Shown in pieces: positions 1 through 6,352 of a stretch of DNA of 20,366 bases. Position numbers and translations under genes: made by a program. Under the pieces are notes generated by a model. That model saw only the letters and a program-made list of their open reading frames with translations, was not told where the DNA came from and made no database searches. The stretch's first letter is position 1; every line of letters begins with the position of its first letter. Location: contig CAJOQO010000190.1 of the NCBI GenBank assembly GCA_905236545.1, forward strand, positions 1 to 20,366. Reading direction: 5' to 3'. The DNA is from an uncultured Lachnospiraceae bacterium. Lineage in GTDB: Bacteria > Bacillota > Clostridia > Lachnospirales > Lachnospiraceae.

Positions 1-87
1 ATGGCAGCCGATTGGTGATCAGAGGCGGTCTGTATCAGGACCCCTGTGGCAGCCGATTGGTGATCAGGGGCGGCTTGTATTTCAGGA
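1..87. repeat. Two-copy direct repeat, 45-bp period, at the window edge
   Basis: A 21-base string beginning TGGCAGCCGATTGG occurs at 2-22 and again exactly at 47-67. The similarity continues as AGGCGGTCTGTAT (23-35) versus GGGCGGCTTGTAT (68-80), then CAGGA in both. The period is 45 bases. The second unit runs into the stop codon (82-84) of the minus-strand gene that ends here, so the repeat lies at or just past that gene's 3' end. Each unit has AGCCG and CGGC(T) parts that could pair around a 15-base loop, but there is no T-tract, so I do not call it a terminator. More units may lie outside the window. Confidence 0.75.
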
Positions 88-1287
88 TTCTCTTTCGAAA
101 AGAACCGGCTCTCCATCGGATGCGTTATCCTTCCACTGAAGCTCCATATTGTATTCGTCATCTCCCTTTGTATGGAACCTGATCACGCCGCTTCCGTCGC
201 CGGTTTTCGCGGCAGGCTCAGCTTCTTTTTCGTCTTCTCCTGAGATTGCTGCCTCTACCGTGGTTCCGTCCCGGTAGATCAGACCTTCTTCAACCGCGTC
301 ATAATAGGCTGTGAACAGATACAGCTGTGTCTTTCCGTCTCTTCCGCTTCCGTCGGAGACCGTGACATCGAATCCGTCAACCGCATCCAGCTCCAGCGTC
401 ATCGAACGGCTGCCGTTTTTCTCCACCCAGGTTCCTTCCAGAGCCCCGGCAAGATCATCATGGGTTGTCGGGAGAGCGGCAAAGCCACTCTTGTTTTCAA
501 TGATCTTTCCATCCTTAACGGTAACGTCGAAGTCTCTGTACTGCTGTACATAGACGCCGTTTCCGAACAGCAGGCGGATCTTGTCATCACCGTCCGCGAT
601 GCCGCGGAAGCTTCCCACATAGGAGTATCCTTTCTCCTCAGTGGTGTCCGTGACCAGCTCAACCTTCCGGTCATTTCCGCTGTTGTCGAAGCTCCAGCTG
701 AAGCCGCCGCCGGCTGCCTCCGGACTGATGCGGATCGTGATCACGCCGTCCTTTATCTCCGTTTCCGACATGAACGCCATGACCTCCCCCGGAGCGTCCC
801 CGGAGGCATCCAGGTAATTCGTGAATTCGGTTCCGTCCGCGACATGCTCTTTCTCATCGTTCCAGGTCAGGACGATCCCCCTGTCCGTATCCTCGAAGGT
901 GAAGCTTCCCTTTCCATCCTCATATACGACAGTTGTTTCTTCCTCCTCCCCGTCCTCGTTGAAGACATGAGTGGTGCATTCCGCGTTTTCATATGTGACC
1001 GTCTTCGTATCGGGATCAAAATGTCCGCTCATCGTCCACTCATTGTGCTCCCAGGCACTGGAGGACCAGGAGACCGAGACGTTCACCTCGTTATCGCCGG
1101 ATTCGGAAACAGCAATCGTGCAGCGGTTATTGCCGTATACACCGATATAGTTCATCACCGGATTGCGGCCGTCCGCCTCTGTCTGAACCGTTTCGGTTTC
1201 CGCGGCAGCGGCCGGCACCGCCATCCCGATTCCAACTGCGGCTGAAAGAGTCATGGCAAGCAGATATTTCTTCATCTTGTTTTTCAT
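82..1287 (-). CDS. Secreted protein of unknown function with internally repeated beta-rich domain
   Basis: The product is 401 residues. It begins with a sec signal peptide (basic MKNKMKKY, a hydrophobic stretch to about residue 23, small residues AAAAE at about 26-30) and has no lipobox cysteine and no LPXTG anchor, so it is probably released or loosely wall-associated. The rest is acidic, rich in Asp/Glu/Gly/Thr and alternates polar and hydrophobic residues, which suggests beta-sheet. Segments at about 45-155 and 283-400 resemble each other (G-x-Y/W opening, then a run of strands, then a YENA/YRDG turn), suggesting a duplicated lipocalin-like or beta-barrel unit; this is inference from pattern. 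A strong AAAGGAGG site lies 9 bases before the ATG. It follows the c-di-GMP gene after 159 bases, possibly with its own promoter, though I see no convincing one. I do not recognise the family. Confidence 0.85.
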   Translation of the reverse strand: MKNKMKKYLLAMTLSAAVGIGMAVPAAAAETETVQTEADGRNPVMNYIGVYGNNRCTIAVSESGDNEVNVSVSWSSSAWEHNEWTMSGHFDPDTKTVTYENAECTTHVFNEDGEEEETTVVYEDGKGSFTFEDTDRGIVLTWNDEKEHVADGTEFTNYLDASGDAPGEVMAFMSETEIKDGVITIRISPEAAGGGFSWSFDNSGNDRKVELVTDTTEEKGYSYVGSFRGIADGDDKIRLLFGNGVYVQQYRDFDVTVKDGKIIENKSGFAALPTTHDDLAGALEGTWVEKNGSRSMTLELDAVDGFDVTVSDGSGRDGKTQLYLFTAYYDAVEEGLIYRDGTTVEAAISGEDEKEAEPAAKTGDGSGVIRFHTKGDDEYNMELQWKDNASDGEPVLFERES

Positions 1288-1446
1288 TTGAACCGTCCTC
1301 CTTTTGTGCTGAATAGTTCCTTGTAGTGTATGACAATGAGCTGTCGGTATTGCTTTGTGTTCAGGAGAGGATCGGATCTGTTTTCAGAACCTGCTTCCTG
1401 ATAACCCTTTGTACGAAGCAAAAACGGAAAAGGCGAATCCTTACCC

Positions 1447-4400
1447 TCAGTAGATCCGGCAGCCGTTGCCGCCCGATTTCCTGACGCGGGAGAGGGCGGT
1501 GTCGGCATCGTGGAAGATGTCACCCTTCGGATTCTCCCGGTCAGCGAAGGCAACGCCAATCCGGAGGGAGGACGGAGGAAGATCGTCCTTCGGCTTTTGC
1601 AGCATGATGTTGATCTGCCCGGAAAGGCGCATGACTTCATCGCGCATGGAGCTGTCCACATTGGACATGATCACCACGAATTCATCTCCGCCCAGGCGGA
1701 AAATCAGATCGGTCGGACGGAAGCTGTAGGTCAGAACCTGGGCAATATGCTTCAGTACCAGGTCGCCCACCTCGCGCCCATGGGTGTCGTTGATCGCCTT
1801 GAACCTGTCCACGTCCATCAGAAGCAGAGCGTTTCTGGACATATCCAGATCGTGGCGCATGAAGTCATAGGCGTTGCGGTTGTACAGTCCGGTCAGGGAG
1901 TCATGCATATTGTCGTAGGTCAGACGTTCCTGCGTTCTCTGGTTCTCCTCGAAGATCGTGTTGTACGTTTCAGAGACAAAACGCAGCTCCGCGGCGCCGC
2001 CCGGACGTACAGACCGCTTTGCCTTCATCTGTTCCACCATTCTGGTAAGAGGCTTGCGGATCCATGCGCTGAGGAAGACCGCCATGATAAGCACCACGGC
2101 AAGCAGCGCGACCGTCAGAACCGTCTGGATCGTCAGAAGGACATTCATACGCTTGTTCAGGCGCATCCGCTCCGCGTTGGAGGCTTCGATCAGCTCCCTT
2201 GTGCACATCTGCGAATTGCTCAGGATATTTGCCTTGTATTCCTGATAACGGCTGCCGTACACCAGATCCACTGCTTTCGCGCGTTTTTCTTCCACCGTTT
2301 TTGCCGCATCCTCCGGACTCAGCCGCACCTTCCTGAGAACATCCGGGATGAGCGCTTCGTCGTAATCTCCGGTGGACAGGATCAGGGCCATGGCCAGATA
2401 TTCGTCGTACATCAGCTCATTGGACAGGTTCAGGGCTTCAGAGAGATGCCCGTAGGGCGCGCTGTCCTGTGACATCATCTTTTCCAGACTTGAGACTGCC
2501 TGATCCCTGCGGCGGGTCACGTCCGCTTCTGTGAAGTAGTTCTGCAGGTATTCGAACTCTCCTGTCACCACGAAGGCGCGCACCGACTCGGTCAGGATGT
2601 CCGATCCGATCTCCAGATCGGTAGCGGCGGATTCCGCGGCGATGTACCGTTCACTGGCCTGCTCCATGAGAAGGTATCCGCGCGTTACCATCGAATCGGC
2701 CGCAAACAGTGCGGCAGCGACGAGAAAGGCGACGATCACGAAGACGTAGTTTACCGTTTTGAGAGGGATGCTCAGCCTGTCGCTCAGGCGTCTGCGCGGC
2801 GGCTTGTCCTTTGCCCGGGAGAGTGCCGTATCCTGCCGGCTGCGCCCGGAGAGCGCGGCATCATCAGAAGCATCCGCCTTCTTTGCGTCGTGCAGGAAGG
2901 GGGCGAACTTCTCCGGCGGGACGGGAGGCGAGAAATAATAGCCCTGTACCATATCGCATCCGATATTCTTCAGGGCGAGAACCTGCTCTTTGGTTTCGAC
3001 TCCCTCCGCCACGACCGGCGCCAGGATGTGCCTGGCGATCTCGATGATGACCTCCAGCATGTGGGTGTCTTTTTCCTTCTCGAAAGCTGTGTTGATGAAC
3101 TTCATGTCCAGCTTCAGCACATCGATGGGGAGCGAGGAGAGCATATTCAGGGAAGAATAACCCGTTCCGAAGTCATCCATCTCCACCTGGAAGCCGATCG
3201 ACCGAAGGCGCTTCACCGTCTCGATGATCTGCGCCGCATCCTCGGCGTAGGCGGATTCCGTCACCTCCAGATGAAGGTCTCCGGCCTCCAGACGGCTTTC
3301 CTCCAGGATGTTCAGCAGGGTGTAGACAATGTTTGTATCGTACATGTCTACGCGGGAAACATTCACGGAAACAGGGACGGTATAACCGATCTCATCCTTC
3401 CAGATACGGATCTGCCGGGCGGCTTCACGCCAGACATAATGGTCCAGCTTCTGGATCAGGCCGTTGTCCTCAAAGAGCGGGATAAATACCCCGGGACTGA
3501 TCATGCCAAGTTCCGGATGCTGCCAGCGCACCAGTCCTTCCGCGCCGGCCAGGACGGGCTGGTCCCCTTTGATGTTAAACTTTGGCTGGAAATAAACCTG
3601 GAACTGCTTTTGCTCAATGGCAGCCGGAAACTCATCGATCAGCTGCTCGGAGTAAAGCAGTGCCTTGTGCAGGGTATCGTCATAGACGCCGATGTTGCGC
3701 GTAAAGCTGTTCCGGACCGAGTCGGAGGCATTCTTGGCCCGGTCAAACCGCTGCTCGAGCTCCAGCGTCTTGTCTGCATTGGAATAGATCCCCATGCGCA
3801 GCCGGACACGGCTGGAGGCATTTTTCTCATCATCCAGACTCATGGAGAGACTGTCGAGGATCTCTTTATAGTCTTCCCTGTGCGGGCAATAGACAAGGAA
3901 GACATCCGCCTCCCGGCGGCAGACGATTCCTCCGGAATCGTGAAACACCTCACGCGCCTTTTCTCCGACGCGGCGAAGCACCTCGTCTGCGTACGCACGG
4001 CCGTATCGTTCATTGATGATGCCGAAACGGTTAATATCAAGCACGATGGCGTCCATCGGCATGTCTTTGTGATGCTGGTCGAACTGCTCCGCGTAACTGA
4101 AGAAGAACTCGCGGTTATACAGTCCGGTCAGGGGATCGCGCTCTGTAGACTGGATGATGTGCCGCCCTTCAAACAGCTCGATCGTGCGCCTGGCGCGAGC
4201 CAGCACTACGCCGGGCTCCGGGTATGGCTTCAGGATAAAGTCGCTGGCACCGGCGTTCAGGCAGTCGATCTCCTGAGACTGATCGCCGGAGGCTACAATG
4301 ACGGGGATATCCTGATACTCCTGCGTATCTCTGATCCGGCGGAGCACCTCCAGACCCGGCATGCCCGGCATGATCAGGTCAAGAAGGATCAGGGAAAGAA

Positions 4401-4584
4401 GCTCTTTGTTTTCCCGGATGGTTTTCAGAGCTTTTTCACCGTCTTCAGCGAAAATGACCGCGTACTCTTTTTCCAGAATCGCTCCGAGTATGGCACGGTT
4501 GACTGCTTCATCCTCGACGACCAGAACCAGGCGCCTGCCATCTGTGAAGCGGAATTCAGAGCGGCTATCGTTTTCTGTACTCAT
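1447..4584 (-). CDS. Receiver-GGDEF(degenerate)-EAL-membrane sensor-GGDEF c-di-GMP signalling protein
   Basis: The product is 1045 residues. A response-regulator receiver (about 18-135) has the acidic pair E24/D25, phospho-acceptor D69 in LLDLIMPG and K119. A first GGDEF-type domain (about 148-300) is degenerate: the signature reads EADVF (225-229), so cyclase activity is unlikely. An EAL phosphodiesterase domain (about 315-565) keeps EGL (E349), N408, E440, DDFGTG (D470/D471), K491, E527 and Q547, so it should hydrolyse c-di-GMP. A basic linker leads to TM1 (about 611-630), an extracytoplasmic helical sensor resembling CHASE3/four-helix-bundle domains (about 631-812) and TM2 (about 817-840). 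The C-terminal GGDEF domain (about 885-1045) has intact GGDEF (965-969) and an RxxD inhibitory site (R956, D959), so it may synthesise c-di-GMP with product feedback. The order looks like a fusion of a cytosolic PDE and a membrane cyclase. GTGAGGA lies 9 bases before the ATG. The HPt gene is 58 bases upstream on the same strand and is a likely phosphodonor. Confidence 0.93.
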   Translation of the reverse strand: MSTENDSRSEFRFTDGRRLVLVVEDEAVNRAILGAILEKEYAVIFAEDGEKALKTIRENKELLSLILLDLIMPGMPGLEVLRRIRDTQEYQDIPVIVASGDQSQEIDCLNAGASDFILKPYPEPGVVLARARRTIELFEGRHIIQSTERDPLTGLYNREFFFSYAEQFDQHHKDMPMDAIVLDINRFGIINERYGRAYADEVLRRVGEKAREVFHDSGGIVCRREADVFLVYCPHREDYKEILDSLSMSLDDEKNASSRVRLRMGIYSNADKTLELEQRFDRAKNASDSVRNSFTRNIGVYDDTLHKALLYSEQLIDEFPAAIEQKQFQVYFQPKFNIKGDQPVLAGAEGLVRWQHPELGMISPGVFIPLFEDNGLIQKLDHYVWREAARQIRIWKDEIGYTVPVSVNVSRVDMYDTNIVYTLLNILEESRLEAGDLHLEVTESAYAEDAAQIIETVKRLRSIGFQVEMDDFGTGYSSLNMLSSLPIDVLKLDMKFINTAFEKEKDTHMLEVIIEIARHILAPVVAEGVETKEQVLALKNIGCDMVQGYYFSPPVPPEKFAPFLHDAKKADASDDAALSGRSRQDTALSRAKDKPPRRRLSDRLSIPLKTVNYVFVIVAFLVAAALFAADSMVTRGYLLMEQASERYIAAESAATDLEIGSDILTESVRAFVVTGEFEYLQNYFTEADVTRRRDQAVSSLEKMMSQDSAPYGHLSEALNLSNELMYDEYLAMALILSTGDYDEALIPDVLRKVRLSPEDAAKTVEEKRAKAVDLVYGSRYQEYKANILSNSQMCTRELIEASNAERMRLNKRMNVLLTIQTVLTVALLAVVLIMAVFLSAWIRKPLTRMVEQMKAKRSVRPGGAAELRFVSETYNTIFEENQRTQERLTYDNMHDSLTGLYNRNAYDFMRHDLDMSRNALLLMDVDRFKAINDTHGREVGDLVLKHIAQVLTYSFRPTDLIFRLGGDEFVVIMSNVDSSMRDEVMRLSGQINIMLQKPKDDLPPSSLRIGVAFADRENPKGDIFHDADTALSRVRKSGGNGCRIY

Positions 4585-4642
4585 ATGTGTTTGTCCTCAC
4601 TTTCCATACTTCCCTGAAAACAAACCTGGCAAGCGCGTTCTG

Positions 4643-4987
4643 TCAGCTGTTCCGAAGCTCTGTCAGTGCTTTGCGTTTCCCGAGAATCTGTGAAAGGTAC
4701 GCTGCGTAGTCGGCATCCCGACCCGCGCGCAGAAGCTCCGTCATCTCTGATACGGGCTCACAGAGGGGCGTGAGAGAGAGATTGGCGAGTGTGCCCTTGA
4801 GTGCGTGTGCTGCTTCAAAGGCAGCATTTTTATCATCGTTTTCGACAGCGGATGCAAGTGTATCGAAGTTTGGATCATCCAGAGCCATGTTTACAAGGCG
4901 GAGATAGAACCCTTCGTTGTTCATGCAGCGGCTGAGACCATCTTTCGTATTTGCGCCGAACTCGCGCAGGCTTTCAACTGTCAGCAT
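4643..4987 (-). CDS. HPt histidine phosphotransfer protein
   Basis: This is a 114-residue all-helical protein with the HPt signature AAHALKGTLANL; the phospho-accepting residue should be H61 and K64/G65 complete the HxxKG motif. HPt proteins shuttle phosphoryl groups between receiver domains of hybrid kinases and response regulators. The start is set by AAAGAGGT (4994-5001) six bases before ATG 4987; an in-frame ATG at 5035 would add 16 basic residues but lacks a comparable ribosome site. It is the first gene of a minus-strand pair: the next gene, 58 bases on, carries an N-terminal receiver, so the two probably form the end of a phosphorelay. No histidine kinase lies in the window. The protein has no membrane segment and should be cytoplasmic. 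Confidence 0.9.
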   Translation of the reverse strand: MLTVESLREFGANTKDGLSRCMNNEGFYLRLVNMALDDPNFDTLASAVENDDKNAAFEAAHALKGTLANLSLTPLCEPVSEMTELLRAGRDADYAAYLSQILGKRKALTELRNS

Positions 4988-4993
4988 ATTTTT

Positions 4994-5001
4994 ACCTCTT
5001 T
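4994..5001 (-). promoter_or_regulatory. Ribosome binding site deciding the HPt start
   Basis: On the minus strand AAAGAGGT is followed by a six-base A/T spacer and then ATG at 4987. This favours the 114-residue product over the longer 130-residue reading from ATG 5035. Confidence 0.8.
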
Positions 5002-5015
5002 TTATTCTGAAACGG

Positions 5016-5031
5016 TACAGCATACGCTGTA
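5016..5031. promoter_or_regulatory. Dyad TACAGC-ATAC-GCTGTA, candidate operator
   Basis: There are perfect 6-base arms around a 4-base centre, 28 bases before the HPt ATG and just upstream of its ribosome site. It could be a transcription factor site or a small hairpin in the leader. No clear minus-strand -10/-35 pair could be assigned around it. Confidence 0.35.
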
Positions 5032-5256
5032 TCATTGACGGTTGTTTCTGCTGGGGAAATGCTGCTTTCTTCTGTTCTGCCGCCTGGTTCTTCTTTTCTT
5101 TTGCGAATCAGGGCGGCGGTGCCGGATTCCCTCAGCGATCCGGCCGTGCAGGTGACTTCATCTTATCATGTCAGGGGAAAACTGTCCATGCGTGCGCCTG
5201 CGCCTTGTGACCGGTAGTCCTTGCGGACTGATCTGGAACAGCCGGGCTGAAAACAG

Positions 5257-5285
5257 TTGCGCCGAAAGAACGTTTTTTCTATAAT
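5257..5285 (+). promoter_or_regulatory. Sigma-A-type promoter for the 112-residue gene
   Basis: TTGCGC (5257-5262) and a perfect TATAAT (5280-5285) are separated by exactly 17 bases, with a T-run just before the -10. The predicted start near 5292 gives a leader of about 30 bases that contains AAGGAG (5312-5317), six bases before the ATG. Confidence 0.75.
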
Positions 5286-5323
5286 AATCTCGTAAAACAC
5301 AGAACAAAAATAAGGAGAAACCA

Positions 5324-5662
5324 ATGAACCTGTTGAAAAAACTGGCAGATGTCATAAGCTTCGCGGACGGTGAGAGATGGCACCCGTCGATCGCTACCTT
5401 TACAGGCAATACCAGGGATCTTGACCCGAACGATGATTTGATAAAATGGGCAAAGAAGGTAGAAAAGCTGCCTTTTATCGGAACAGCCATGGGCGGAGTC
5501 TCCATGCATCTTTATGAAGTCACCTATGATGCATACGGGGAAGAGATTCATGCATGGTACGGTTTTCCGAACGGGGAACAGCCCGATCCCGGCGAACTGG
5601 CAGGCACTACCGTAAAGATCAGATTCAAGGAGAGTGATCCTGATCTGTTCGAACTGGTCTGA
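5324..5662 (+). CDS. Small uncharacterised cytoplasmic protein, 112 residues
   Basis: The start is well supported by AAGGAG six bases upstream and a promoter 39 bases upstream. The product is soluble, with no signal peptide or membrane segment. An amphipathic N-terminus (MNLLKKLADVI) is followed by a compact domain with aromatic and acidic residues (WHPSIATFTG, about residues 19-28; KWAKKVEKLPF, about 41-51; HAWYGFPNGEQPDPGE about 76-91; TTVKIRFKES about 95-104). The C-terminal part reads like alternating strands. I do not recognise a family and propose no function. It is followed by 163 bases that include a hairpin, so it is probably transcribed as a single gene. Confidence 0.85.
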   Translation: MNLLKKLADVISFADGERWHPSIATFTGNTRDLDPNDDLIKWAKKVEKLPFIGTAMGGVSMHLYEVTYDAYGEEIHAWYGFPNGEQPDPGELAGTTVKIRFKESDPDLFELV

Positions 5663-5745
5663 GCCCGGGAGGGGATGCCAGGAGACGCCGGTTCATTCTG
5701 TTGTGCCGATGATAATGCGTGGAGTGAAGTGATCTGTATATCATA

Positions 5746-5776
5746 GCTGGGGACAAAAGTACCTTTTGACCCCAGC
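5746..5776. terminator. Near-perfect 31-base hairpin, possible bidirectional terminator or dispersed palindrome
   Basis: GCTGGGG (5746-5752) pairs with CCCCAGC (5770-5776) and, after one A/A mismatch, CAAAAG (5754-5759) pairs with CTTTTG (5763-5768) around a 3-base loop. It lies 83 bases after the stop of the preceding gene and 49 bases before the next start. The 3' side continues ATTATTATA rather than a pure T-run, so its use as a terminator is uncertain; a palindromic dispersed repeat or a protein-binding site are the alternatives. Confidence 0.5.
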
Positions 5777-5825
5777 ATTATTATAAGACAGACCCGCAGC
5801 ACGGGATCCAGGAGGTGTATGAAAG

Positions 5826-6263
5826 ATGTCTTTCCGTGATGAAATCAATAAAGCGGCAGAGCTGGCCAGAGAGGCCATGGCTGAAAAAAAGGAAGAAAGA
5901 GAGCAGCTGGAGAGAGAGCAGAAAAAGGTTCAGCTTATCTGTCCGTACTGTGGAACCAGCAGCATCGTTGTATGGGAGGAAGGAAGACTGCCGGGATGCC
6001 CCAGCTGCGGAGCTGCTTTTTCGGCGGATGATCCGCAGATTGAAAAGCTGCGGGAGGAGATGAGAGAGAAGACGAACCTGCATCAAAGGGCAAGGGAGGC
6101 GGCAGCCATCGATTCCGCGAAAACCAGAAACAAGATACGGCGGTATGTGATCATCGGAATCCTTGTGATCGTACTGCTGATCGTGGCAGTGATCGCGGCC
6201 AGGCTCAATGGGGGTTCCCTGCGGCTTGAAGGGGGAGGCTCCTTCAACTTCCATATCTCATAA
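5826..6263 (+). CDS. Zinc-ribbon protein with coiled coil and one C-terminal membrane segment
   Basis: The product is 145 residues. A charged helix (about 5-37, many Glu/Lys/Arg) likely forms a coiled coil. A zinc ribbon follows, with C39-x2-C42 and C58-x2-C61 (CPYCG and CPSCG knuckles), then a second charged helix (about 70-100), one hydrophobic membrane segment (about 107-125) and a short Gly-rich tail ending NFHIS. The N-terminal domain should be cytoplasmic and the tail outside. AGGAGG (5810-5815) lies 10 bases before the ATG; an ATG at 5819 in another frame gives only six codons and is ignored. The partner bound by the ribbon cannot be told from sequence; membrane-anchored zinc ribbons often act as adaptors. 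Confidence 0.88.
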   Translation: MSFRDEINKAAELAREAMAEKKEEREQLEREQKKVQLICPYCGTSSIVVWEEGRLPGCPSCGAAFSADDPQIEKLREEMREKTNLHQRAREAAAIDSAKTRNKIRRYVIIGILVIVLLIVAVIAARLNGGSLRLEGGGSFNFHIS

Positions 6264-6352
6264 CCGGGAACAGTAACGACAGATCTGGTTTTACACCAGG
6301 GATACACTGATTCTGTGAGAGTTTCCCCGGGACAGGACAGAGGAACAGGACG

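Larger units (their letters stand above)
4988..5323. other. Divergent intergenic region between HPt operon and the 112-residue gene
   Basis: These 336 bases separate divergent transcription units. They hold the ribosome site and a 16-base dyad (5016-5031) for the HPt gene, and a good promoter (5257-5285) for the plus-strand gene. A small hairpin AGTCC-TTGC-GGACT lies at 5216-5229. The minus-strand reading frame continues open upstream of the HPt start (Lys/Gln/Ala-rich) to a TGA but contains no start codon, so I do not extend the gene. I see no riboswitch or RNA gene. Confidence 0.6.

Noticed and set aside
460..1245. Long plus-strand open frame opposite the secreted protein
   Set aside because: It is a shadow of the minus-strand gene, which has a signal peptide, ribosome site and sensible composition; the plus-strand product has none of these.
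1288..1446. Promoter for the secreted-protein gene (TTGTCA with TATTCA)
   Set aside because: The boxes are only 15 bases apart and the -10 is poor; transcription may come from the upstream gene instead.
2890..4617. Long plus-strand open frame opposite the c-di-GMP gene
   Set aside because: Antisense shadow; the minus-strand frame carries clear receiver, EAL and GGDEF motifs.
4988..5323. c-di-GMP or other riboswitch in the divergent region
   Set aside because: I could not find conserved riboswitch core elements or a leader long enough on the plus strand; the mapped promoter gives only about 30 bases of leader.
6268..6277. Another end of the palindromic repeat (GAACAGTAAC)
   Set aside because: Nine of ten bases match the terminal repeat, but neighbouring bases match poorly and no second arm is present; chance is likely.
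6285..6299. Hairpin CTGGT-TTTAC-ACCAG as terminator before the binding-protein gene
   Set aside because: Stem of only five pairs and no T-run.
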